In this document: piece after piece, positions 52,239 to 58,854 of the stretch
How the letters are laid out: each line of letters begins with the position of its first letter
Numbering within the stretch: position 1 is the first letter of the stretch
From: Longilinea sp035560795
GTDB lineage: Bacteria > Chloroflexota > Anaerolineae > Anaerolineales > Anaerolineaceae
Assembly (NCBI GenBank): GCA_035560795.1
Contig: DATMYV010000022.1
Location: 47,323 to 111,322, forward strand
DNA length: 64,000 nucleotides
Direction of reading: 5' to 3'
The notes under the pieces: generated by a model
Seen by the model: only the letters and a program-made list of their open reading frames with translations
Database searches by the model: none
What the model was told of the DNA's origin: nothing
Position numbers and translations under genes: made by a program

Positions 52239-52910
52239 TCAAACCACTAATCGATTGAAAAATGAGCGGTAGCGCTGCAAGGCTTTGCGAAGGTCTTCAG
52301 TAGAAACCTCATCACCCTGATTCCATTGGCCTTCCAACGAAGTATGTTCGCTGCCAAACATCTGGGTGATTTGATCCATCACCTCGGATACCAACCCATC
52401 AGCCTGCTGGACCGCAGCACGCGGTTCGTCAACAAACATCCCCTGGATCTCATTCCAGCGCGCACGAAAATGCTCTGAATCTTCCTTCTTTAACAGAGCC
52501 ACCGGTCCAACATTCGGGCTAATAGGGACATCGTGGGTGGCCGGTGTTTCCATTGGGGGCTCATGGACAACTGTTTCGACTACCTGATCAATCTCAACCG
52601 GAGGCTCAACCATCGGACTCTCAACTGCAAGAGACTCGTTCACCAAATTGGTCGGAGTATTGGTCTCTTCCATTGGCACCGCATCCATCAGATCTGCATT
52701 TAGAGGCTCACTCAGCGGGCTCTCACCTGCCAGAGGCTCGTTCACCAAATCGACCGGAACAACGGTTTCTTCCATCGGCACCTCATTCATCAGAACCGCA
52801 TTCTCTGGAACCGGGTCCACAATGGGATCTGGATTAACGATGGGGATGTTCGGGTACTGATCGGTTCGATCATTAATATCAAAGGGATTAATATAATTTT
52901 GCCCATTCAT
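52239..52910 (-). CDS. Acidic repeat protein with C-terminal helical domain
   Basis: A 223-residue soluble protein of unknown function. Residues ~1-135 are acidic, Pro/Glu/Val-rich and probably disordered, with two tandem 34-residue units (38-71 and 72-105), both containing the core VPMEET and LVNE. Residues ~140-223 form a helical domain with WNEIQGMFVDEPRAAVQQAD and LRKALQRYRSFFNRL. The same pattern ends the 187-residue membrane protein encoded upstream, so the two are partial paralogues. The genes overlap by four bases. The domain could allow the two proteins to pair; this is inferred. Confidence 0.75.
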   Translation of the reverse strand: MNGQNYINPFDINDRTDQYPNIPIVNPDPIVDPVPENAVLMNEVPMEETVVPVDLVNEPLAGESPLSEPLNADLMDAVPMEETNTPTNLVNESLAVESPMVEPPVEIDQVVETVVHEPPMETPATHDVPISPNVGPVALLKKEDSEHFRARWNEIQGMFVDEPRAAVQQADGLVSEVMDQITQMFGSEHTSLEGQWNQGDEVSTEDLRKALQRYRSFFNRLVV

Positions 52911-53470
52911 CTTGATTTCTCCGCTACAACACCTGCCTCTGGTTTAAGGAGCTCATCAAACAGAGACCGGTAATGGATCATGGCCTGCCTTAATTCCTCA
53001 GTATCGGCCTGGGAATCCTTATTTTTGATCGCAATCGCCCGCGCAGCACGATAATTGGTCACCAAAGCAGGATAGTTGACTGAGATATCGGCCGCCCGCT
53101 GCTCAAAATCAGAAACTGGATAGGCACGCAGCTGCATGACTTCCATGATCAATCGATCGGCGTCCACGATCGCCTGCCCCGGTTCGTCGACGAATTTTGA
53201 TTGAATAGCGGACCAATCAGCCAGATAACGCTCTCGCTCATTAACAGAGAGTGGGCGAATATTCAGGGCCGCGACATGCTTCTGCCGCTCATCCAAAGCT
53301 GTTTGAGCTTTCTTTTCGTCACCGAGAGTCTGTACAGTATGATCATACTCAGCTCCGAAGTGTTCATGGAGACGATCTGAACGTTTGCGGCCCGAGAACA
53401 CGAAAGCCAATATGCCGCCGATGATCACTACTGCTACAACCGCGATGATGATGATGTACATCGAATTCAC
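52907..53470 (-). CDS. Membrane-anchored protein sharing a helical domain with its neighbour
   Basis: About 187 residues. One N-terminal membrane helix (MYIIIIAVVAVVIIGGILAF) is followed by a basic stop-transfer (SGRKRSDRLHEHFG). A helical cytoplasmic domain follows, with the pattern WSAIQSKFVDEPGQAIVDAD and LRQAMIHYRSLFDELL shared with the 223-residue protein. I chose GTG at 53470 because AGGAGG lies six bases before it; an ATG three codons later is also possible. A longer frame to 53542 lacks a ribosome site. First gene after copy E of the conserved promoter. Function is unknown. Confidence 0.75.
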   Translation of the reverse strand: MNSMYIIIIAVVAVVIIGGILAFVFSGRKRSDRLHEHFGAEYDHTVQTLGDEKKAQTALDERQKHVAALNIRPLSVNERERYLADWSAIQSKFVDEPGQAIVDADRLIMEVMQLRAYPVSDFEQRAADISVNYPALVTNYRAARAIAIKNKDSQADTEELRQAMIHYRSLFDELLKPEAGVVAEKSR

Positions 53471-53799
53471 GAAACACCTCCTTGATTCCCCAACGAACAT
53501 CTGTTGAAAAACCACACACAGTTCTCCAACCTTGATTTCCACGCACAGCGAGGAAATTGGTAATTTACAGCTTGATCACTATCATGTTACAAATTTGCGG
53601 CTATCTGTGTCCCCAAAAAATCCTATATTATTACTATTAAAATCGGGGAATTGGCAACCTATTTATCCTCAAAGGGAATGGGGTCCACCTCCCTCTGCAT
53701 ATGAGGTTGCGAGACTGCTTTTCATCCCGCAGTATCAGCCTTTCGGCGTGGCCAGAAACAACCCAAAACAGACACCCCAACCGGCCAGGTCTATGCAGG
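53471..53799. other. Intergenic stretch before the membrane-anchored protein gene
   Basis: About 329 bases between the rhomboid gene and the 187-residue gene. It carries copy E of the promoter element; the remaining part near the rhomboid stop shows no gene. A short plus-strand frame here has no ribosome site. Confidence 0.5.
53583..53627 (-). promoter_or_regulatory. Conserved 45-bp stress promoter element, copy E
   Basis: Minus-strand reading: TATAGGATT, GGGACACAGATAGC and TAACAT at the -10 position (53589-53584). The leader before the GTG at 53470 would be about 105 bases. It heads the two-gene group 53470-52239. Confidence 0.7.
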
Positions 53800-54447
53800 T
53801 CAAGTTAAAGCCGGCGTTCCACGCCTGCCACCTAAGACAAAGGTCAACAACAACCCCGCCAAAAATCCACCAATGTGCGCCATATAAGCAACGCCGCCCG
53901 TCTGTACTGTTGCTACTGAACCGATGCCGCTAAAAAGCTGCAGAACAATCCAAAGGCCAATGACCATCAGTGCAGGCATCGGGATTACACCTCTGCCCAT
54001 CAACACATTGACCTTTCCCTGCGGAAACATCAAAATGTAAGCCGCGAGCACGCCTGCAATCGCTCCAGATGCACCTAGGTTCGGCACATTCGACCCCATG
54101 CTAAAAGCCAGCTGCGCGAAAGTTGCCGCAACGCCACACACCAGGTAAAAGATTAAGAACTTGATGTGACCTAAACGATCTTCCACATTATCGCCGAAAA
54201 TCCACAGGTAAAGCATGTTGCCCCCAAGGTGAAGCCATCCGCCGTGCATAAACATGGAGGTAAGGATCGTCAGAAAATCTCCACCGGGATTGGCAAGAAA
54301 GCGGCTCGGTACAAACGCCCATTTCTCAATAAAAGCGTCACCGCCGCTTAATTCTACAAAGAAGAAGAGGACGTTCAAAACGATCAAAGCATAAGTGACC
54401 AGCGGAAATGTTCTGCGCGAGCTATTATCATCACCAATTGGAAACAT
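53800..54447 (-). CDS. Rhomboid-family intramembrane serine protease
   Basis: A 215-residue protein with six or seven membrane helices. The active site is visible: nucleophile Ser128 in NLGASGAIAG and His191 in YMAHIGGFLAG. The stabilising HGGWLHLGGNMLYLW (residues 68-82) is also conserved. It cleaves membrane proteins within or near the bilayer; substrates are not predictable. The RHO start and the DNVEDRLG loop follow the GlpG-distant, bacterial type. A hairpin lies between this gene and the small membrane protein gene upstream, so it may be partly uncoupled from the csbD group. Confidence 0.92.
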   Translation of the reverse strand: MFPIGDDNSSRRTFPLVTYALIVLNVLFFFVELSGGDAFIEKWAFVPSRFLANPGGDFLTILTSMFMHGGWLHLGGNMLYLWIFGDNVEDRLGHIKFLIFYLVCGVAATFAQLAFSMGSNVPNLGASGAIAGVLAAYILMFPQGKVNVLMGRGVIPMPALMVIGLWIVLQLFSGIGSVATVQTGGVAYMAHIGGFLAGLLLTFVLGGRRGTPALT

Positions 54448-54466
54448 AACAGGTTCCTTTCTTAAC

Positions 54467-54496
54467 CTACCACCCGGTTATTTGGCCGGGTGGTAG
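54467..54496 (-). terminator. Stem-loop between Lmo0937-like gene and rhomboid gene
   Basis: A perfect 11-base-pair GC-rich stem (54467-54477 with 54486-54496), loop of eight bases. There is no U-tract on either strand. It lies about 75 bases after the small gene's stop and 20 bases before the rhomboid ATG, so it could be an attenuator, partial terminator or message stabiliser. Confidence 0.5.
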
Positions 54497-54571
54497 ATTA
54501 CTTTGCATTTCGCAAAAAAATGGACTCTATAGCTTCGATCGAGTCAGACTAATCGTTGGAACCCGAGGGGA

Positions 54572-54730
54572 TTACAACACCCCAAGCAGGTGCAAAACGA
54601 CGAGTATGATGGCGATGACGATCAGTGTGTGAATCCAATTACCGGTGCGCGGGAAGTTTGGACTGATATTCCGCCCAAAGAAGCCGAGCAACCAAAGCAC
54701 AACCAGGATGATGATGATGGTCCAAAGCAT
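54572..54730 (-). CDS. Lmo0937-like small membrane protein, 52 residues
   Basis: A short frame with ATG at 54730 after GGAG. Two hydrophobic helices (WTIIIILVVLWLLGFF and LIVIAIILVVLHLLGVL) flank a short loop with RTGNWIHT. The pattern matches the Lmo0937/DUF5670 family of tiny two-span membrane proteins, often found beside general-stress genes. It sits between the GlsB-like gene and the rhomboid gene in the csbD group. Function is unknown. Confidence 0.75.
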   Translation of the reverse strand: MLWTIIIILVVLWLLGFFGRNISPNFPRTGNWIHTLIVIAIILVVLHLLGVL

Positions 54731-54798
54731 GACGTAACTCCTTCTTATTTAGGGAATGAAAACCACCGAGTGTGTTGAATGGGTGGTAATGGACCGGC

Positions 54799-55053
54799 TT
54801 ATCTCCTGCGGCGGAACAAACGGACGATCGCCAGCAGGATGATGGCACCCAACAGAGTCAACAGCATGGTTGGAATGGTAACCGCGTCGTTGATTGTTCC
54901 GACATGGAACAGAGGGCTCAGGAAGTAACCAGCCAGGAATGCTCCTATGACGGCCACAACGATGTTGATGAGCAGGCCTCCGCGGTCATGCATGATTTCA
55001 GTTGCGATCCAACCGATTACTGCGGCAGCGACCAGGTAAATGAGGATGTTCAT
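54799..55053 (-). CDS. GlsB/YeaQ/YmgE-family stress membrane protein
   Basis: An 84-residue protein with three hydrophobic helices and the family pattern VIGWIATEIMHDRGGLLINIVVAVIGAFLAG. It is a small stress-induced membrane protein (once called transglycosylase-associated), with no proven biochemical role. GGAG precedes the ATG. The second gene of the csbD group, 125 bases after csbD. Confidence 0.9.
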   Translation of the reverse strand: MNILIYLVAAAVIGWIATEIMHDRGGLLINIVVAVIGAFLAGYFLSPLFHVGTINDAVTIPTMLLTLLGAIILLAIVRLFRRRR

Positions 55054-55178
55054 TCTTATCTCCTATTGGAAGTTTTGAGTTGCTTTGATTAGACTTGTTG
55101 ACTTGGTAATCCCTGCCCCTTTTCATTTTGAAAGGGTTACGGAATTATTCTACCGGATTATCGGGGACAGGGTCAAAC

Positions 55179-55394
55179 CTACTTTTTCAGACCGGCCTTA
55201 AACTCCGCCACATGCTTATTCAGTTCCTCAACTGCATGTTCGCGAGTGTAGCCGTACTTCTGCTGGAGCAAACCGATGATTTGTTCGGAATTACCAGCTG
55301 CTTTATCCAGCTCATCGTCAGTGAGTTTGCCCCACAACTCTTTGATCTGGCCGCGCAATTCTTTCCACTTTCCTTCGAAAATATCCTTGTTCAT
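55179..55394 (-). CDS. csbD: CsbD-family general stress protein
   Basis: A 71-residue soluble, charged protein. Family features are EGKWKELRGQIKELWGKLTD and the later YGYTREHAVEELNKHV. CsbD proteins are strongly induced by general stress in many bacteria but their action is unknown. Two ATGs lie in a row at 55397 and 55394; GAGG spacing favours the second. It is the first gene after copy D of the promoter element, but with a long leader of about 250 bases. A broken second copy lies at 57028-57184. Confidence 0.93.
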   Translation of the reverse strand: MNKDIFEGKWKELRGQIKELWGKLTDDELDKAAGNSEQIIGLLQQKYGYTREHAVEELNKHVAEFKAGLKK

Positions 55395-55644
55395 CATATG
55401 ACCTCGTATCCTTCGAAAATGCTGCCCCTGTGATTTTTCAGCGGCGCTCCGGGAAGCGTAGCGCGCCAGCCCTTCGATTCACGTTTAGACTCGATCTTTC
55501 TCTTTCAATGAATCCGCGACGTCAGAAACAAAACGTATGGGGTTTGTTATTCACTGCTAAACGCTCCTGAAAAGTTTCGAGGATCTGGTAAATACCAGGA
55601 GCCACAGAGTAACTCACCGCACGAATTGTTAACCACTACAAAAT

Positions 55645-55689
55645 CATCCTATCCGAAAGCAGCTATCAATATCCCAAATTCAATCTATA
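55645..55689 (-). promoter_or_regulatory. Conserved 45-bp stress promoter element, copy D (csbD group)
   Basis: Minus-strand reading: TATAGATTG, GGGATATTGATAGC and TAGGAT at the -10 position (55651-55646). It is preceded by an AT-rich tract as in the other copies. Confidence 0.78.
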
Positions 55690-55746
55690 AAAAATCTATC
55701 AATTTTTTTCAAATCGAAACACACTATTGGGGCGGGTTAAAAGAAA

Positions 55747-55790
55747 AATCCACAAAGAGTACCCATAAATTAGTACCACCTTTGTGGATT
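55747..55790 (-). terminator. Intrinsic terminator of the dps2 group
   Basis: On the minus strand an 11-base-pair perfect stem (55790-55780 with 55757-55747) is followed by TTTCTTTTAA, so the stem's 3' end runs into a T-rich tract. It lies about 165 bases after the last gene of the dps2 group and just upstream of promoter D. Confidence 0.75.
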
Positions 55791-55953
55791 CATTAATTGC
55801 CCATCATGGTGTCGCATCCATGGTTGTCCATTCTTGCAGCCCATGGTGGGCAAAATTGACGTTCGCGTAATCTTACTCTTCACCTCCCACCCGACAATTC
55901 GTCAGGCAAGTTGAGGATGATATCTACGATCATTCTGCAGTCATCACCCCGAA

Positions 55954-56163
55954 TTATCCTTTCTTTGGGCCTTTCTTCCAATTTGTGGAAGGTTTTTCGC
56001 TGCCTTTGGTGAATGATGAACCCTTGCCGGTATCGATTGATCTGGCCGGTTGACTCTCCGCTGCCTGCACGATTGAAGATACACTACCGCTGGCGGTTCC
56101 GCCAGCAAACGGTTTGGAATTGGTCTTACTTGACTTTCGCTTACTTACACCTTTTCGTCCCAC
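55954..56163 (-). CDS. Small basic disordered protein, 69 residues
   Basis: Not recognised. Composed almost only of Lys, Ser, Gly, Thr, Pro (MGRKGVSKRKSSKTNSKPF; KPSTNWKKGPKKG), so likely disordered and able to bind nucleic acid or acidic partners. The next gene upstream ends about 106 bases away across a very strong hairpin. No clear ribosome site is obvious, and confidence that it is translated is moderate. Confidence 0.5.
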   Translation of the reverse strand: MGRKGVSKRKSSKTNSKPFAGGTASGSVSSIVQAAESQPARSIDTGKGSSFTKGSEKPSTNWKKGPKKG

Positions 56164-56216
56164 TCATTACACCTTTAGCCGATCTGTCTTCACAATGTGG
56201 TATGAATTTGAATATG

Positions 56217-56253
56217 GTTACAAGAGGATGCGGTTGCCGCATCCTCTTGTAAC
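56217..56253 (-). repeat. Perfect 17-base-pair inverted repeat
   Basis: Arms 56217-56233 and 56237-56253 are exact reverse complements around a 3-base loop (TTG). No T-run follows on either strand. It lies between two minus-strand small genes, 16 bases after the stop of the 46-residue gene. It may act as terminator, RNase barrier or processing site. Confidence 0.8.
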
Positions 56254-56269
56254 TGGTAAACGGCACGGC

Positions 56270-56410
56270 TCACCGCTTCATAGATTTGCGTTCTTCAATT
56301 GACAATAATTGAGCAGTCCGCCGCCGTTGTTCAATTTCAATCATCCGGCCCGCAAACCAGCCAATAACGGCCCCGACTGAAAGCCATACGATGAAATGAA
56401 TCAGGTTCAT
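56270..56410 (-). CDS. Single-span small membrane protein, 46 residues
   Basis: A short frame with ATG at 56410 after AAAGGAG and a TGA at 56270. One helix (FIVWLSVGAVIGWFAGRM) is followed by a charged tail (EIEQRRRTAQLLSIEERKSM). The VGAVIGWFAGRM stretch resembles the start of GlsB/YeaQ proteins but only one helix is present. It sits in the dps2 group. Function is unknown. Confidence 0.65.
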   Translation of the reverse strand: MNLIHFIVWLSVGAVIGWFAGRMIEIEQRRRTAQLLSIEERKSMKR

Positions 56411-56497
56411 TGGTTTCTCCTTTCAGAGAATAGTCCACGCAGGAATTTGCTGCGGTAGGTACTATATGAAACGGTTCGCGTGGATTGATCCCATCGA

Positions 56498-56998
56498 TTA
56501 CCGAAGATCGTTTGAAGTATTCGTACGCTCGGTAGTCGTTTGACTGCTTCCCGTGGGAGTTTGGGTCGTGGTGGTCGTTTGGCTTACACCCAGGGGTGCT
56601 TGTTGAGGCGTATGCTCGGCAATCGTCGTCTGATTGGTGCTGACTGGCCCACGTGGACGGTAGAAAAGCACATTCACAACCTTCGCCAGCGCCCAACCAA
56701 TCAACAGGTAAATGAACATGGCGAGGATGGAAGAAATTTCCAACACCATGCCGCCAGCTGCCGGGGCGCCAATCAGACTTGCAAAGGGAGCCACGAAGAT
56801 GCCGGTCACGTTGTAGAGCAGCACTGCAAAGGTATTGGCCTCATTGACACCAATCAGCTTAAAAACAACCCGCAGTGCAATCAGGGCTTCAAGAATGCCC
56901 AACAGTAGCCAGATCAATTGAGTAACCTTAAAAGTGGTCACCCGCTGCTCGCGTCCCTGTTCATGTTCTGTAGTGCGAACTTCACGATAGTCTGACAT
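56498..56998 (-). CDS. YggT-like membrane protein with Thr-rich tail
   Basis: A 166-residue protein. The N-terminal ~20 residues are charged (REVRTTEHEQGREQR). Two hydrophobic segments follow (LIWLLLGILEALIALRVVF and EISSILAMFIYLLIGWALAK) with FKLIGVNEANTFAVLLYNVT between; the layout recalls the YggT family. The C-terminal ~45 residues are Thr/Gln/Ser-rich and probably disordered. YggT proteins are linked to osmotic or envelope stress, but the molecular role is unclear. The gene is in the dps2 group, 29 bases after the broken csbD copy. Confidence 0.7.
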   Translation of the reverse strand: MSDYREVRTTEHEQGREQRVTTFKVTQLIWLLLGILEALIALRVVFKLIGVNEANTFAVLLYNVTGIFVAPFASLIGAPAAGGMVLEISSILAMFIYLLIGWALAKVVNVLFYRPRGPVSTNQTTIAEHTPQQAPLGVSQTTTTTQTPTGSSQTTTERTNTSNDLR

Positions 56999-57027
56999 TT
57001 CATCCTCTTTCTGTATTCTGGTTCGGC

Positions 57028-57184
57028 CTACTCACAGGTGTAACCATTTTTCACTTTAAGGAGGTCGATTAAGTTAATCTTCTTGCCCTTGACCTTTGCC
57101 AGGTCATCGTCCGTGAGTTTTCCCCACTGACTTTGCCTGGACCCAGGTTGGCTTCCACTTGCCATCATGAACATCACTATTCAT
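57028..57184 (-). pseudogene. Broken CsbD-family gene
   Basis: The minus-strand ATG at 57184 opens a frame reading MNSDVHDGKWKPTWVQAKS, similar to the start of CsbD proteins. It runs into an early TGA. Shifting the frame within the AAGTCAGTGGGG segment restores GKLTDDDLAKVKGKK and then NGYTCE to a stop at 57028. The joined product resembles the intact CsbD at 55179 (EGKWKELRGQ, GKLTDDEL, YGYTRE), but the middle is shortened and the C-terminal helix is lost. It appears to be a decayed duplicate within the dps2 group. A sequencing error could explain the frameshift but not the missing C-terminus. Confidence 0.75.
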
Positions 57185-57223
57185 CGATATCCCATCCAAA
57201 AGGAAAAGACACCGAATTTTGAA

Positions 57224-57655
57224 CTACCCAAGTAGCCTGCGCCTGGGATAGAGCAGACCGCCCAACAATAAACCGATAGCCAGGCTGATGGTTATGGCAA
57301 CCCAGGGGTATCTGGTAACCTTCTCGCCGAGGCCGCCTGAAATTTTATTGGCAACATCCATGGCGTTCGCGTTGTACTGCTTAATTCCATGTCCAACGTC
57401 CTTTTTCACTGTGGCTGCAACGCTTCCAGCAGCCTCCATTGCATCCCCTTTCAATTTTTCGAATCCTTCGCTCAATCGGGAAGCGCTATCTTCCTTCCAG
57501 GAGGTTAGGTCCCCTCTGGCTTTGTCAGCCGCCTGGCTGACATCATCTCCAAATCTACCCAGCTGGACGGCGCCATCACCCACCAGCTCGCTTACGTCCT
57601 TCTTTACTTTTCCTGCATCCTTGGAAATTTTTCTTTCTAATTGTCGGTCGTTCAT
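57224..57655 (-). CDS. DUF883/ElaB-YqjD-like membrane-anchored helical protein
   Basis: A 143-residue protein with a long charged helical region (RKISKDAGKVKKDVSELVGD; then EGFEKLKGDAMEAAGSV) and one C-terminal membrane helix (WVAITISLAIGLLLGGLLY) ending in RRRLLG. This is the architecture of ElaB/YqjD proteins, which can tether ribosomes to the membrane in stationary phase; sequence similarity is only general. The ATG at 57655 follows AAAGGA; a longer frame to 57700 is less likely. Member of the dps2 group. Confidence 0.75.
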   Translation of the reverse strand: MNDRQLERKISKDAGKVKKDVSELVGDGAVQLGRFGDDVSQAADKARGDLTSWKEDSASRLSEGFEKLKGDAMEAAGSVAATVKKDVGHGIKQYNANAMDVANKISGGLGEKVTRYPWVAITISLAIGLLLGGLLYPRRRLLG

Positions 57656-57752
57656 CTTATTTTCCTTTACTGGCTTTCGCCGTGGTTCTGCCCTGATCAA
57701 TATTGAAAAGACACCCTGGCAGCGGTTATGTTTAAGGAGATGGTCTTCCTCC

Positions 57753-57989
57753 TCAATCTCGACTGGCCTTACTCACGAAAACAGTTTCGCTGTTCGAACT
57801 GTATCCTGCCCAGTAGGTTTTTCCATCCACCTGATATTCTGACATGACAATCGAGCGCCCGATGCCATCGATTTCCTCAACATACACAGTCTTATAGTCC
57901 GGTACGCGCGTAACCTTGACCTGGCCCTCGACTGGTTTATTATTTCGGCTAAATCCTTCCACAATCCGGGTCATCTGCATATTGTTCAT
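57753..57989 (-). CDS. Small hypothetical protein, 78 residues
   Basis: Not recognised. Mostly beta-strand-like (VKVTRVPDYKTVYVEEID; SIVMSEYQVDGKTYWAGYSS), soluble, no signal. The ATG at 57989 follows AGAGG at five bases; an upstream in-frame start at 58016 is possible. It lies 62 bases after dps2 in the same group. No function is proposed. Confidence 0.65.
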   Translation of the reverse strand: MNNMQMTRIVEGFSRNNKPVEGQVKVTRVPDYKTVYVEEIDGIGRSIVMSEYQVDGKTYWAGYSSNSETVFVSKASRD

Positions 57990-58051
57990 AAATACCTCTT
58001 CATTCACCCTCTCCAATAAGGAGCTAATCCCAAGTGGAACCGGAGTTCGAG

Positions 58052-58594
58052 CTATCTGTCCATTTTTTCTTCATATATAAGCTCTGGCTCGATATAGGAG
58101 CGCAGTATCCAGGCCATCTTCTCATGGACGCGCATCACACTGACCAGTAAATCGAAGGTGCCTTCATCCTCGTACTCCTCAGCGCACTTTCGAGCGTCCT
58201 CCCGCAAGTAACGGATCGAAGCTTCGTGGTCGGCTAAAAGGTCCATAATCTCTGAGATTTTCCCGGGTTGTTCATCCAGCCGGCTATAATTGATAAATTC
58301 CTGTAAGCTGCCGATGGCAACCCCTCCCAGTATCCGCACCCGCTCAGCGATCTCGTCGGAAATTTGGTTAAGCTGTTCATATTGTGAATTGAAAAAAATA
58401 CGCAATTCGAAGAAACCTGCGCCGCTTACATTCCAGTGTGCGCTGCGGGTTTTTACCGAAAGAACAGCTTCATTGGCTAGCGCATAATTGAGGATTTCAA
58501 CCAGCGAATGGCGGGCATCTCCATCCAGACCGATATTCGGTTGAATGAGGATTTGAAGCGTATTGTTGTGACCGTTGTTTCGATTGTGATCCAT
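58052..58594 (-). CDS. dps: Dps-family ferritin-like protein, copy 2
   Basis: A 180-residue Dps-type protein. It has KTRSAHWNVSG (ferroxidase His), DEIAERVRILGG and the C-terminal helix EKMAWILRSYIEPEL. Compared with copy 1 at 46134 the core aligns without large gaps and is roughly half identical by eye, while the N-terminal tail (MDHNRNNGHNN) is Asn/His-rich instead of Lys/Arg-rich. It therefore may not bind DNA in the same way. GGAGG precedes the ATG, and promoter element B lies about 40 bases upstream. First gene of the longest group in this region. Confidence 0.9.
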   Translation of the reverse strand: MDHNRNNGHNNTLQILIQPNIGLDGDARHSLVEILNYALANEAVLSVKTRSAHWNVSGAGFFELRIFFNSQYEQLNQISDEIAERVRILGGVAIGSLQEFINYSRLDEQPGKISEIMDLLADHEASIRYLREDARKCAEEYEDEGTFDLLVSVMRVHEKMAWILRSYIEPELIYEEKMDR

Positions 58595-58632
58595 GTAACC
58601 TCCTTTCACCAAATGGTATGTGGCTACCGTAC

Positions 58633-58677
58633 CATCCTATTTGAAAGGAGCTATCGATGTCCCTAATACAATCTATA
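58633..58677 (-). promoter_or_regulatory. Conserved 45-bp stress promoter element, copy B (dps2 group)
   Basis: Minus-strand reading: TATAGATTG, GGGACATCGATAGC and TAGGAT at the -10 position (58639-58634). A start site near 58627 gives a 33-base leader with a normal Shine-Dalgarno before dps2, the best evidence that the element is a promoter. Confidence 0.82.
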
Positions 58678-58854
58678 ATTTTTCTAAATTATTAGCGTTG
58701 CCTCCGTTTACGTTAATCAGGACGTGAGTTGTATAATTTGAAAATATTCTATGATCCACAAACGCTTATAAACACACAACGATTAGGTATTCTATGGACA
58801 TGAATAGTGGATGTTTTGAAAACAGTTTTTGTTCGTTTAGCCCGGAGATGTTAA

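Larger units (their letters stand above)
55395..55953. other. Intergenic stretch with csbD leader, promoter D and a terminator
   Basis: About 560 bases. From right to left it holds the end of the dps2 group, its terminator at 55747-55790, promoter element D, and a leader of about 250 bases before csbD with small inverted repeats. A 28-codon frame in the leader has only a GTG start and no clear ribosome site, so I do not call it. Confidence 0.55.

Noticed and set aside
55520..55640. 28-codon GTG frame in the csbD leader, possible leader peptide
   Set aside because: No clear ribosome site, no repeated codons or overlapping alternative hairpins typical of attenuation.
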